NCBI RefSeq assembly: GCF_002215035.1
Contig: NZ_NKFP01000006.1
Coordinates: 1,872,530-1,936,529, forward strand
Direction: 5' to 3'
DNA from: Leptolyngbya ohadii IS1
GTDB taxonomy: Bacteria > Cyanobacteriota > Cyanobacteriia > Elainellales > Elainellaceae
Length of the DNA stretch: 64,000 nt
The position numbers and the translations under genes were made by a program. The notes beneath the pieces were generated by a model, which worked only from the letters and a program-made list of their open reading frames with translations, was not told where the DNA came from and did not search any database. Each line of letters opens with the position of its first letter. Position 1 is the stretch's first letter. Shown here piece after piece: positions 25,255 to 33,990 of this stretch.

Positions 25255-25983
25255 ATGACTCAGACCGCCCCGCTGCTTCAAGTTGAGGACGTTCACGCTG
25301 GATATGTAAAAGACCTGGACATCCTGCAAGGGGTCAACTTCCGCGTCGATCCGGGTGAACTGGTGGTGGTGATTGGTCCCAACGGAGCCGGGAAATCGAC
25401 TCTGGCGAAAACTATCTTCGGGTTGCTGACTCCCCACAAGGGATCGATCGTCTTCCAGGGGCAGAATATTGTCGGTCTGAAGTCGAACCAGATTGTGCAG
25501 CGGGGAATGTGTTACGTCCCACAGATTGCCAACGTCTTCCCGTCACTAACGGTAGAGGAGAATCTGGAGATGGGCGCGTTTGTGCGGAGCGGCTCCCTAA
25601 AGGAACTCAAGGATCAAATCTTTGCCCTGTTTCCCCGACTGGTGGAGCGCCGAAAACAGCGTGCCGGAACCCTATCAGGCGGTGAGCGCCAGCAGCTTGC
25701 AATGGGACGGGCACTGATGCTGCAACCCGAACTCCTGATCCTGGACGAACCCTCTGCCGCCCTCTCGCCCCAGCTGGTCAACAGTGTCTTTGAGATCATT
25801 CAGCAGATTAACGGCGCAGGCACATCAATTATTCTTGTGGAGCAAAACGCCCGGAAAGCCCTGGCAATGGCAGACCGAGGATACGTGCTGGAAACGGGAC
25901 GCGATCGATTTGAGGGACGGGGACAGGATTTGCTCAACGACCCGAAGGTGGGCGAACTTTATTTGGGCGCAGGCAAGCATTAA
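25255..25983 (+). CDS. LivF/NatE-type ABC transporter ATP-binding protein
   Basis: The 242-residue ATPase has Walker A VIGPNGAGKSTLAK near residue 42, Q-loop CYVPQIANVFPSLTV, signature TLSGGERQQLAMGRALM, Walker B LLILDEPSAALSP and the switch His replaced by Gln in ILVEQNARKAL. This last feature and the overall length (about 235-245) are typical of LivF, the second ATPase of branched-chain or neutral amino acid importers (NatE in cyanobacteria). The other components (LivG, LivH, LivM, LivK) are not in the window, so the gene is separated from its partners. Confidence 0.9.
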   Translation: MTQTAPLLQVEDVHAGYVKDLDILQGVNFRVDPGELVVVIGPNGAGKSTLAKTIFGLLTPHKGSIVFQGQNIVGLKSNQIVQRGMCYVPQIANVFPSLTVEENLEMGAFVRSGSLKELKDQIFALFPRLVERRKQRAGTLSGGERQQLAMGRALMLQPELLILDEPSAALSPQLVNSVFEIIQQINGAGTSIILVEQNARKALAMADRGYVLETGRDRFEGRGQDLLNDPKVGELYLGAGKH

Positions 25984-26053
25984 CCGAGCAAACGACTCCA
26001 CAGATTGCCGTGAATTGCTGCCTGACCCAAAAAATAACAGCAATGAACAACAG

Positions 26054-26078
26054 CAAAAACCCGGCTGTTACACCGGGT
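26054..26078 (-). terminator. Terminator downstream of the pentapeptide gene
   Basis: On the minus strand ACCCGG/CCGGGT (26078-26059) with an 8-nt loop is followed by TTTTTGCTG. It lies about 190 bp past the stop of the pentapeptide gene. The stem is short (6 bp), so strength is moderate. Confidence 0.5.
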
Positions 26079-26260
26079 CAAATCGTTCCTCACTTCCTTG
26101 GAGTAGTCATTCCCAAGCTTTAATTAATCGAATTTTCAAAAATATTGGCTTGTCTATCGCGTGGATCTCCTGTCCAGGGCAGGCTTCAAGCCCAGCAAAC
26201 CGCTACCTGATGTTCAGAATAAACTGCCGCTATCCAGAGGGCTTCATCCCCTCGGACGAC

Positions 26261-27031
26261 CTAGTTGGGTGACTCTGCATGAACCTGTTGGGTTCCGTCA
26301 GGTAGAATTGCCCCCGTTAAATCAATATCCGTCAGGATTGTGCCCGTTAAATCGGCTCCCTTTAGATTGGCGTCCCGCAGAATCACCCCCGTCAAATCGG
26401 CATAGCTGAGGTCTGCATTTCGCAGACTGGCACCGCTCAGATCCGTTGCAGAAAGCCCCTGGGGCGATCCGCCTGTGGCGGTTGCGCGGAGCGGTCGGCT
26501 TTGCAGGTGGGCACGACAGAGTTTTGCGCGATCGAGGTTTGCCCCTGCCAGAACCGCGCCGCTGAGTTGGGCATAGCTCAGGTCTACCCCAGTCAGCCTT
26601 GCCTGTCGCAAATCAGTAATTTGATCCGCCGTGGGACGCAAATCCGCCTCAAACAAATTGGCTTCCCGCAAATCCGCCCCAATCAAACTCGCCCCGCCCA
26701 GACTGGCTTTACACAAAATCGCCGATCGCAGCCTTGCCCGCTCCAGCTTTGCGCCGCTGAGGTCTGCTTCCCGCAGAATCGCCTCCTCCAGGTTTGCCTC
26801 CGTCAAAATCGTGCCCCAGAGTAACGCTTCACTTAGATTCGATCGCCGCAAACTCGCATCGTGCAGATTGGTTTTCCCCAGCCGCGCCTGCCGCAAATCC
26901 GCCTCACTCAAATCCGCCTTCGCCAAATCCAGATTCAGCAAATCCATTTCGCGCAGATTCGCCCGTCGGAAGTCCCGCTTGCCGGAGGTGTATTGTTGGA
27001 CGATCGATTCGAGGGTGGTTATTGGGTTCAT
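26261..27031 (-). CDS. Pentapeptide-repeat protein
   Basis: The 256-residue product is nearly all A(D/N)LxX pentapeptides, which wind into a right-handed quadrilateral beta-helix. A short N-terminal module, IVQQYTSGKRDFRRANL, precedes the first repeat. The tandem run is broken near residues 178-195 by RPLRATATGGSPQG, encoded by a dispersed DNA repeat (26464-26498). Roles of such proteins in cyanobacteria are mostly unknown. A close relative with a similar N-terminal module (29427-30266) lies across ilvD. The start ATG at 27031 has no strong ribosome site. Confidence 0.88.
   Translation of the reverse strand: MNPITTLESIVQQYTSGKRDFRRANLREMDLLNLDLAKADLSEADLRQARLGKTNLHDASLRRSNLSEALLWGTILTEANLEEAILREADLSGAKLERARLRSAILCKASLGGASLIGADLREANLFEADLRPTADQITDLRQARLTGVDLSYAQLSGAVLAGANLDRAKLCRAHLQSRPLRATATGGSPQGLSATDLSGASLRNADLSYADLTGVILRDANLKGADLTGTILTDIDLTGAILPDGTQQVHAESPN
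26464..26498. repeat. 35-bp dispersed repeat inside the pentapeptide gene
   Basis: This 35-bp segment (GCGATCCGCCTGTGGCGG followed by TTGCGCGGAGCGGTCGG) matches 31134-31168 at 31 of 35 positions by eye. It contains a CCGCC/GGCGG palindrome. It sits in the reading frame and replaces pentapeptide units without a frameshift. Confidence 0.75.
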
Positions 27032-27058
27032 AGGGGAGTGGGAAGTAGGGGAGTAGCG

Positions 27059-27300
27059 GGAGTGGATGGGTGGGAGGGTGGATGAGTGGATGAGTGGGAG
27101 GGTGGATGAGTGGGTTTAGAGATAGGAGTGATCACCTGATCTAGGATAGCGATGACTTCCAGAACAGGGATCTTGCCCTCCAGGATGGATCATATTCTTG
27201 CCTCACTGACTTACTCACCCACTGACTCATCATCTACCCATCCACCCATCCACTCATCTACCCATCCACCCATCCACTCATCCACTCATCTACCCATCCA
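27059..27300. repeat. Two facing arrays of the CCACTCAT-type unit
   Basis: Array one (27059-27116) reads GTGGATGAGTGGGAGG on the plus strand; array two (27216-27300) reads the complementary CCACTCATCTACCCATCC-type unit. The two face each other across about 100 bp and could pair into a long hairpin. They fill the spacer between the divergent pentapeptide start and the ilvD stop, and share their unit with the array at 17785. Confidence 0.75.
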
Positions 27301-27305
27301 CTTCT

Positions 27306-28991
27306 CTACGGCACATTCAAGTCCGTCACCGCACCCAAACTGCTCGTAGAGACCAGCTTCGCGTATTTCGCCAGAACGCCTCTGGTATAGCGCGGGGCGG
27401 GGGGAGTCCACTGGGCACGACGGGCTGCCAGTTCCTCGTCGGAAACGTGCAGGTGCAGGAGAAGCTGATCGGCATCGATCGTAATTTGATCCCCTTCCTG
27501 AACCAGGGCGATCGTCCCACCCACATAGGCTTCCGGAGCAACGTGACCAACGACCATGCCGTAGGTGCCGCCGGAGAAGCGTCCGTCCGTAATCAGTCCC
27601 ACAGCATCGCCCAAGCCTGCGCCGATAATAGCAGAGGTGGGAGCTAGCATTTCCCGCATTCCGGGTCCGCCTTTGGGTCCTTCGTAGCGGATCACCAGCA
27701 CGTCTCCGGGATTGATTTTGCCCGCCAGAATGGTATCCAGACAGGATTCCTCGGATTCAAACACGCGAGCGGGCCCGGTGATCTTGCGGTTCTTAATGCC
27801 TGTAAGTTTGGCGACCGATCCTTCCGTAGCGAGGTTGCCCTTGAGGATGCCCAGGTGTCCCTGCGGGTACATCGGACGATTCCAGGGGCGAATCACGTCC
27901 TGGTCGGGGCGCGGCTCGTTGGGGATATCCTTCAGCAGTTCTTCGATCGTCTGTCCCGTAATCGTGATGCAGTCACCGTGCAGCAAGCCCTGGTTCAGCA
28001 GCATTTTCATCACCTGCGGGATGCCACCTGCTTTGTGCAGATCGGTTGCCACGTAGCGACCAGAAGGCTTCAAGTCACAAAGGACGGGGACGCGCTTCCG
28101 GATGGCTTCAAAGTCGTCGATTGTCAAAGGTACTCCGGCAGAATGGGCGATCGCCAAAAAGTGCAGGACGGCATTCGTAGAGCCACCCACCGCCATAATC
28201 ACCGAGATCGCATTCTCGATCGACTTGCGGGTAATGATGTCGCGTGGACGACGGTTTGCCCGGATCGCCTCAACCAGGGCTTTGCCTGCCATCAGGGTGT
28301 TGTCTGCCTTTTCGGGGTCTTCCGCCGCCATCGTGGAGGAATACATCAGGCTCATCCCCATCGCCTCGAACGCGGAGGACATGGTGTTTGCCGTGTACAT
28401 CCCGCCGCAGGAACCCGCTCCCGGACAGGCATTGCGTTCCACAGACATCAGACGCACTTCATCAATTCTCCCGGCGCTGTACTGTCCCACCGCTTCAAAG
28501 GAACTCACTACCGTCAGGTCTTCCCCTTCCAGATGTCCGGGCTTGATTGTGCCGCCGTAGACAAAGACTGCCGGAATGTTCATCCGTGCCATCGCAATCA
28601 TGGCTCCCGGCATATTCTTGTCGCAGCCGCCGATCGCCAGCACCCCATCCATACTTTGCGCGTTGCAGGCAGTTTCGATCGAGTCGGCAATCACGTCTCG
28701 CGAGACGAGGGAATACTTCATCCCTTCTGTGCCCATCGAAATCCCGTCGCTGACGGTAATGGTGCCAAAAATCTGAGGCATTCCTCCCGCCGCCCGCACT
28801 CCCTCCTGGGCACGATCGGCAAGGGGTGCAATTCCCATATTGCAGGGGGTAATCGTACTGTAGGCGCTGGCAACCCCCACGATCGGCTTATTAAAGTCCT
28901 CATCGGTGAAGCCTACTGCCCGGAGCATTGCCCGGTTCGGCGATCGCTGCACGCCCTGCGTAATAATTTGACTGCGTAGATTATCAGGCAT
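27306..28991 (-). CDS. ilvD: Dihydroxy-acid dehydratase
   Basis: IlvD dehydrates 2,3-dihydroxy-isovalerate and -methylvalerate in branched-chain amino acid synthesis. It is a cytosolic Fe-S enzyme. The 561-residue product shows the three cluster cysteines in ITPCN (residue 50), GGCDKN (near 123) and [16 protein letters not shown] (near 195), plus [11 protein letters not shown] and [15 protein letters not shown] near the C-terminus. Length is normal. It is flanked by two pentapeptide genes and appears to be monocistronic. CCACTCAT arrays stand just beyond its stop. Confidence 0.96.
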   Translation of the reverse strand: MPDNLRSQIITQGVQRSPNRAMLRAVGFTDEDFNKPIVGVASAYSTITPCNMGIAPLADRAQEGVRAAGGMPQIFGTITVSDGISMGTEGMKYSLVSRDVIADSIETACNAQSMDGVLAIGGCDKNMPGAMIAMARMNIPAVFVYGGTIKPGHLEGEDLTVVSSFEAVGQYSAGRIDEVRLMSVERNACPGAGSCGGMYTANTMSSAFEAMGMSLMYSSTMAAEDPEKADNTLMAGKALVEAIRANRRPRDIITRKSIENAISVIMAVGGSTNAVLHFLAIAHSAGVPLTIDDFEAIRKRVPVLCDLKPSGRYVATDLHKAGGIPQVMKMLLNQGLLHGDCITITGQTIEELLKDIPNEPRPDQDVIRPWNRPMYPQGHLGILKGNLATEGSVAKLTGIKNRKITGPARVFESEESCLDTILAGKINPGDVLVIRYEGPKGGPGMREMLAPTSAIIGAGLGDAVGLITDGRFSGGTYGMVVGHVAPEAYVGGTIALVQEGDQITIDADQLLLHLHVSDEELAARRAQWTPPAPRYTRGVLAKYAKLVSTSSLGAVTDLNVP

Positions 28992-29426
28992 TCGCTTTTC
29001 CTTCGCTGTTCACAATAGAAGACAATAAAGATTGAGAGCTGAAACCCATTGAGCCTTCGAGTGTTCCGTTCACGGTAATGCTGTAGCCGGGCGATCGCGT
29101 GAAACCAGAGCAATTTCCCAAAATAGGGAAGAGGTTGCATCGAGGATGACTGCTCCGTGAGGCGATCGCGACCCAGTTTCCACTACAGTTGCCATAGACT
29201 ACAGTTGCCACAGACGATTGCCATCGGGGAAACGCGCAGGTCTGCTTCTCATTTTGTCAACTTCCTATTTTCGCAGACCGGAACAGCTTTTTATCCGCCT
29301 CGCCCTATCCTCAGGAAAAAAGCTAAGATTTGCGACGTTCAGGGCAAGCTAAATCTCATTAAGATTGAAGCTTTACGGTCAATTGTTACGTCTTTGTTTG
29401 AAATCGCCCCATTGAGATGCTGCCCT

Positions 29427-30266
29427 ATGCAAACTGAAGAATTGCTCGATCGCTATGCGGCGGGAGAGCGAGATTTTCGAGAAGTCATGCTGGCAGGAAG
29501 CAGCCTGAGCGGTCGTGATTTGCGCGGAATTAACTTGCGGGGTGCGAATCTGAGCCAGGCGGATCTGGAAGGGGCGGATCTCAGTTCGGCGAACCTGCGG
29601 GAGGCAAAATTAACCGGAACGGATTTCAGTCATGCCACGCTGCTGGATACCAATTTCATCGGGGCAGATCTGGAAGGGGCAAATTTGCTGGAGGCGGATC
29701 TGAGCCGGGCAGGGCTGCGAGGGTCAAAATTGATCGGGGTGAATTTGTGCCGCAGCAATTCTCCAGAAGCCAATTTTGGTGAAGCAAATCTGAGTCAGGC
29801 AAACCTGGTGGAGGCGAATCTGAGCCATGCCAGCTTCCATCGGGCAAAACTGATTTCCTCTGATTTAACCCGTGCCATTCTGGAAGGGGCGAACTTATCG
29901 AACGCCAATCTCAACAGTGCCATTCTGGAAGGTGCCATTTTAAGTGGTGCCGTGCTGCATGGTGCCAGCCTGGAACAAGCCGACCTGCGAGAAGCCGATT
30001 TAACCCGCGCTCAGGCAATGGGTGCCGTGCTGATTAATGCCAACCTGGGACAAGCCAACGGGAGGGGGATCAATCTCAGCTGGACTTCCCTGCGAGGGGC
30101 AAATCTGCGGCGGGCAAATTTGTATCGGGCAAATCTGATCTGGGCAAATTTAAGTGAGGCGGATCTGAGCGAGGCAGTTTTAATCAATGCCAACATCAAT
30201 CGGGTTAACTTACTCAATGCCAACCTGACCGGAACTTTCATGCCCAGCGGCACGACTCACGAATAG
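29427..30266 (+). CDS. Pentapeptide-repeat protein (second paralogue)
   Basis: From the ATG at 29427 the 279-residue product starts MQTEELLDRYAAGERDFREV and then has about 45 pentapeptide units (ANLSQADLEGADL, ANLREA, ANLYRANLIWANL). It ends with TGTFMPSGTTHE, closely like TGAILPDGTQQ at the end of the first paralogue. The same N-terminal Y-x2-G-x-RDFR module is present in both. An upstream GTG at 29157 is also in frame but its translation does not look like protein. The spacer 28992-29426 shows only HIP1 sites and a short CTACAGTTGCCA repeat near 29180-29210. Confidence 0.88.
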   Translation: MQTEELLDRYAAGERDFREVMLAGSSLSGRDLRGINLRGANLSQADLEGADLSSANLREAKLTGTDFSHATLLDTNFIGADLEGANLLEADLSRAGLRGSKLIGVNLCRSNSPEANFGEANLSQANLVEANLSHASFHRAKLISSDLTRAILEGANLSNANLNSAILEGAILSGAVLHGASLEQADLREADLTRAQAMGAVLINANLGQANGRGINLSWTSLRGANLRRANLYRANLIWANLSEADLSEAVLINANINRVNLLNANLTGTFMPSGTTHE

Positions 30267-30429
30267 GAGCAGGTGATTTTTCCTGAACCTTCGCCAAAAC
30301 CTTGCCAGATGCGGCGATCGAGGCTAGTCTTTGAGGAGCGAAACTTTACTAATAGCCAGTACGCCTAGTCAGTACGCCCATTTCTCTACGCACAACCTCT
30401 GTACGCATATCAAGATACCGATTTGACCG

Positions 30430-31146
30430 ATGATGCAGCCCTGTGAATGCCGCAACTGTGACACGCTCCAAGGTAATCCCCTTCAAGGTAAACTGCCGAT
30501 TCCCCAAGAGGATACGGAAAATACAGCCTTCGCCAAGCTACGCCTGTTAACGCTGGGTCTGACGCTAACGGGTTGCTTTGCCCTCGTAGAATACACAATG
30601 GGCTGGTGGAGCAACAGTCTTGCTCTGGTTGCCGATTCGGGTCATTTGCTGTCGGACTGTCTGGCAATGGGTCTGTCGCTGCTGGCTACAGGAATCGCGC
30701 AGTTGGCAAACCGTCATCCCAAATTTCTCGATCGGTTTCTCAATATCCGCCAGGCAGAAGTCATTGCGGCGATCGCTAACGGCATCGGTTTGCTCGTGCT
30801 GGCAGGCTGGATCGCCTGGGAAGCAATCGATCGGTTTCAGAGTCATAGCGCGATCGTCAGTGAGGCAATGCTGATTACGGCGATCGTGGGTTTACTGTTC
30901 AATTTACTAGGGGTTCATCTTTTCCATTCCCACAGCCATTCCGATTTGAATGTGCGCGGCGCTTTTCTGCATATTCTCGCGGATACGATCAGTTCGATCG
31001 CCGTCATTATCTCTGCATTATTAATTCTGGTATTCCACTGGGAATGGGCAGATGCCTGTGTGAGTTTGTTCGCAGCAGGACTGATTGCGATCGGCACCAT
31101 GCCATTTTTGCGCGAAAGCTGGCAGGCACTCCGGCGATCTGCCTAA
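30430..31146 (+). CDS. Cation diffusion facilitator transporter lacking the C-terminal domain
   Basis: CDF proteins exchange Zn2+, Co2+ or other divalent cations for H+ across the membrane. The 238-residue product has six helices, a transport site in helix 2 (ADSGHLLSD) and helix 5 (HILADT), and a His-rich loop HLFHSHSHSD between helices 4 and 5. It stops right after helix 6 at LRESWQALRRSA, where a normal CDF continues for 70-100 residues with a cytosolic metal-sensing domain. The last codons and the stop lie within the dispersed repeat 31134-31168, so the repeat may have cut the gene. An N-terminal CxxC (CECRNCDTL) is unusual. Confidence 0.88.
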   Translation: MMQPCECRNCDTLQGNPLQGKLPIPQEDTENTAFAKLRLLTLGLTLTGCFALVEYTMGWWSNSLALVADSGHLLSDCLAMGLSLLATGIAQLANRHPKFLDRFLNIRQAEVIAAIANGIGLLVLAGWIAWEAIDRFQSHSAIVSEAMLITAIVGLLFNLLGVHLFHSHSHSDLNVRGAFLHILADTISSIAVIISALLILVFHWEWADACVSLFAAGLIAIGTMPFLRESWQALRRSA

Positions 31147-31168
31147 GGCGGTTGCGCGAAGCGGTCGG
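31134..31168. repeat. 35-bp dispersed repeat across the CDF stop codon
   Basis: The segment GCGATCTGCCTAAGGCGG plus TTGCGCGAAGCGGTCGG matches 26464-26498 at 31 of 35 positions by eye. It supplies the final codons and the TAA of the CDF gene. Confidence 0.75.
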
Positions 31169-31299
31169 AGGATGCAGCTTAATCTGTACTGAACGAATTA
31201 ACCCGTTCTGAAGGGTCTGGAAGTTCTCTCCTGGGCAACGCTTAAAAAGCCACCCTGGATGAACTTCCGTTGACTTACTCTTCTCCCAACTCACTTTCG

Positions 31300-32676
31300 C
31301 TAAGACCCAAACGGTCTTGGCTCGATCGCCAGATTTTGCACGATCGCCTCAAAGAACTCCTGCGCTAGCACCTGATTTGCTTCGTCGCTGACGCTGGTGG
31401 GACTCAGGAAGACCTGTCCCTGCTTATCAGCATAGAGATCATGCAGATCCAGGACTCTGGCGTTTGCCGTTCCCTGAGCTGCCTGCTGAGCTGCCGCAAG
31501 GACTTTGGGATGGGCAGTCTGGACTCGCTTGGCGTAGTTATTGCCCAACTCTTCCAAAATCGCCTTTTCTTCCGGCGTCAGAACACTTTGCTGGCGGGTG
31601 CTAATTTCCGGCTGAAGTCCAATCAGGAGGCGCTTCTGGCTTGCCTTTGCCCAGCGAGTCATTTGCAGCAAATGGTTGCGGTAGCGGGCAACTCGCTGAT
31701 CGAGTTCTTTTCCATCACTGGGAAGGCTGTTATCGATCGGACTGGTTGCAGTCAGCAGATTCAGCGGTGCCGTGGAAGCCACTGCCCTGGGGGTCGATTG
31801 CAGCAAAAACTTTTGCACCCCCTGCACCAGATAAAGCTGATTAAACCAGCCCTGAACACTCTCCTGTACCTGAGAACCGATCGGATTGCGATCGCCCTCC
31901 AGCAATTGATCTAATCCGGGAATATCTACACCTGCCTGGGTACTGGGCAACAGCAGATCCTCATAGCTGTTCAGCAAAATCACCAGATCGGGATTGTAGT
32001 TAGCGACCTGCTGCATCAGGCGAGACAGATCGTTACCGGAGGCATAGCCGGGTACTGCCGCATTAATGACGCGATACTGGCGTTCCTGAATTCGGGGCGG
32101 TCGCCTTAAGACCTGATCCACCTGATCGGCACGATAGGGCAGCACGGGAGGCTGAAAATCGCCGGACTTGGTGCGCTGAGCATTCACCCGATCGTTCAGC
32201 AACTTCTCAAGCTGATGGGCAAAGGTCGCCTGGTCACCAGAATTGAGCTGCCCAAACGCCATGCCGCCGCCCAATACAAAAATTCGCATCTCCCCTTCAG
32301 GCTTTTGCAGCGGAACGGGGTCAGAGTCACGAAATCCCTGGGCGTTAATCGTCCAGAACTGACTCTTCTGACTGGGCTGAAGCTGATAGCTCATCAACGG
32401 GTTGCGGAGTGCCCGCAGGCTTCCCTGATTGGGCAAATCCTCGTAGACCTTGCCGCTGGTATCCGCAAAGCCAAGCTGATACGCCTTTACCTGCCGCTCC
32501 CAGGCAGCCGTCTCACTGCCAAACCACTGGTTGGCTCCACCCGTTACCGAGACGATACCGCGCATCAAAAACTCTAAGCCGATCGGCAAGCTAATGATCA
32601 GCAGCGCATAGAGCCACCAGGGGCGAGACTTGGGTTTTCGTTTCCAGGAACTATAGCGAGAGGGACGACGGAACAT
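31300..32676 (-). CDS. SGNH-hydrolase-like protein with degenerate catalytic motifs
   Basis: A basic N-terminus and one membrane helix (WWLYALLIISLPIGLEFLM, residues about 20-38) precede a periplasmic domain of 458 total residues. Layout follows SGNH/GDSL proteins: block I IFVLGGGMAFG, block II NAAVPGYASGNDL, block III LVILLNSYEDLL, and a final region around FLSPTSVSDEANQVLA. In active enzymes block I carries the nucleophile Ser (GGSxxFG) and the last block a DxxH. Here Ser is Gly and the His is absent. It may be a binding protein or an envelope assembly factor. The start ATG at 32676 has no clear ribosome site. Confidence 0.68.
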   Translation of the reverse strand: MFRRPSRYSSWKRKPKSRPWWLYALLIISLPIGLEFLMRGIVSVTGGANQWFGSETAAWERQVKAYQLGFADTSGKVYEDLPNQGSLRALRNPLMSYQLQPSQKSQFWTINAQGFRDSDPVPLQKPEGEMRIFVLGGGMAFGQLNSGDQATFAHQLEKLLNDRVNAQRTKSGDFQPPVLPYRADQVDQVLRRPPRIQERQYRVINAAVPGYASGNDLSRLMQQVANYNPDLVILLNSYEDLLLPSTQAGVDIPGLDQLLEGDRNPIGSQVQESVQGWFNQLYLVQGVQKFLLQSTPRAVASTAPLNLLTATSPIDNSLPSDGKELDQRVARYRNHLLQMTRWAKASQKRLLIGLQPEISTRQQSVLTPEEKAILEELGNNYAKRVQTAHPKVLAAAQQAAQGTANARVLDLHDLYADKQGQVFLSPTSVSDEANQVLAQEFFEAIVQNLAIEPRPFGS

Positions 32677-32739
32677 TACACCAATCCTTACTCACAACTC
32701 AACTGCATCGGCTTCGGAGTTACAGGAGAACGCCAGCCG

Positions 32740-33275
32740 TGAATGAAACAATCCGTGACCTAATGACCTAACTAATTTGTGATCTAGCCAATCCGTGACC
32801 TAACCAACTCCTGACCTAACCAATCCGTAAACTTACAATCATAATGGAAGTATGCGATCGAATTTTTGGTAGCACCCTAACGAAACCCCATCCCCGGTTA
32901 CTCATTCATTGCGAGACGCAGTGCCAGACATATTGCCAAGCGCATTTTGCCAAACATCTTTTGCCAATAGTAATTTCGCCAAATACATTTCGCTAAACAT
33001 CTTTTGCCAAACACATTTCGCCAAATATATTTCGCCAAATACAATGCTAGGCGTCCGATTGGTTTCAGGCATCTATTCAGGCACTCACTTAGTCATCCAG
33101 TGGATTTCTTGACCCGCCCTGAGTCCTTGCATTACATCGTTCCTGCCAGTTGTTTCCTATTAGTTGCCCCCTATTAGTTGCCCCTATCAGTTGTCCAAAT
33201 GATTCAGCGGTCAAGGAATCAGGTTTAAGGTCAACTTTAAGGCTCAGCTTTAAGGCTCAACACGAAGGCTAAACT
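32740..33275. repeat. Four successive blocks of different degenerate tandem repeats
   Basis: The spacer 32677-33268 is built almost wholly of short reiterations. Block A, 32745-32832, has CAATCCGTGACCTAAC-like units. Block B, 32940-33045, has six to seven units like CATTTCGCCAAATA and CATCTTTTGCCAAA. Block C, 33155-33200, has three CCTATTAGTTGCC units. Block D, 33215-33275, has TTAAGGCTCA-like units. Each block uses its own unit. No gene is supported here. Confidence 0.75.
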
Positions 33276-33826
33276 GGACTGGCAGACTCATTGAAATTTT
33301 TACACCTCGCCTGAACTAATAATCGATCGAGAATTGCACCCATGTCCTCTAAAAGCAGCGATCGATTTTTCTCTGTAAGCACTGGGATATGAACAAACAA
33401 ACAGGGATACCTTGAAGATCCGGACGGGTGGGTTGCAGCATACTCCAACATTGCATAATACAGGCTATTGCAAACATACCGTCCGGCATCTTGACTAATT
33501 TCTGTCGTCTGCAAGTCTGAAACCAGTTGGTTCAGGTTGATTGGCGTCTGGTAAGTTTTATTTCTAACGGTTGCTTGCTGCTCTAAACTGAGCCGCGATC
33601 GAGACTCTGCCATCCCACAAAGAACCAACATTTTAGGCTGGAGCTGTTCCAGTTTTGCGATCGTAATCTCCTTCGCCACGGGTAAATTTACAGGCAACTG
33701 CCGCAGCATCCCCACCGAATCCGGCAACCCCCGCTCCTGCAACGCCACCAACAGATCATCCGACGCATTCGATCGCTGGTACTTTCGCCAGGGCGCAAAG
33801 GAAGTCAAAAGCAGTTCAGTTCCCAT
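33269..33826 (-). CDS. Peptidase C15-like protein (pyroglutamyl peptidase family)
   Basis: From the ATG at 33826 the product has 185 residues and begins MGTELLLTSFAPWRKYQRS, the typical start of family C15 (TGFxPF-like). A Glu in CGMAESRSRLSLEQQ, the Cys in GRYVCNSLYY near residue 130 and the His in LFVHIP near 154 match the E-C-H triad order. Such enzymes remove N-terminal pyroglutamate in the cytosol; cyanobacterial versions are distant, so activity is not assured. GGGGGA precedes the start. Three tandem copies of GCTTTTCCAC lie just upstream (33842-33871). It diverges from hisH. Confidence 0.75.
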   Translation of the reverse strand: MGTELLLTSFAPWRKYQRSNASDDLLVALQERGLPDSVGMLRQLPVNLPVAKEITIAKLEQLQPKMLVLCGMAESRSRLSLEQQATVRNKTYQTPINLNQLVSDLQTTEISQDAGRYVCNSLYYAMLEYAATHPSGSSRYPCLFVHIPVLTEKNRSLLLEDMGAILDRLLVQARCKNFNESASPV

Positions 33827-33990
33827 CACAAATCCCCCATTGCTTTTCCACGCTTTTCCACGCTTTTCCACGGTGTCTACACAAATTCTAAGCGGGCTGC
33901 TAAACCCCCTGCTCCCCACTCCCCTGCTCTCCTGCTCTCCCCTCCCCCCATTCCTGCTATAACTAAAAACATCCCCACGGAGAGCGATCG

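Noticed and set aside
27855-28979. 374-codon plus-strand open frame
   Set aside because: It lies antisense to ilvD, whose protein is unmistakable. The antisense product is His/Arg-rich and resembles no protein.
29157-29426. Upstream extension of the second pentapeptide gene
   Set aside because: The added sequence starts at a GTG without ribosome site and does not look like protein; the paralogue begins at the equivalent of the ATG at 29427.
32935-33050. Repeat block considered as a CRISPR array
   Set aside because: Units are short, degenerate and directly adjacent, without constant repeats and unique spacers; no cas genes are near.
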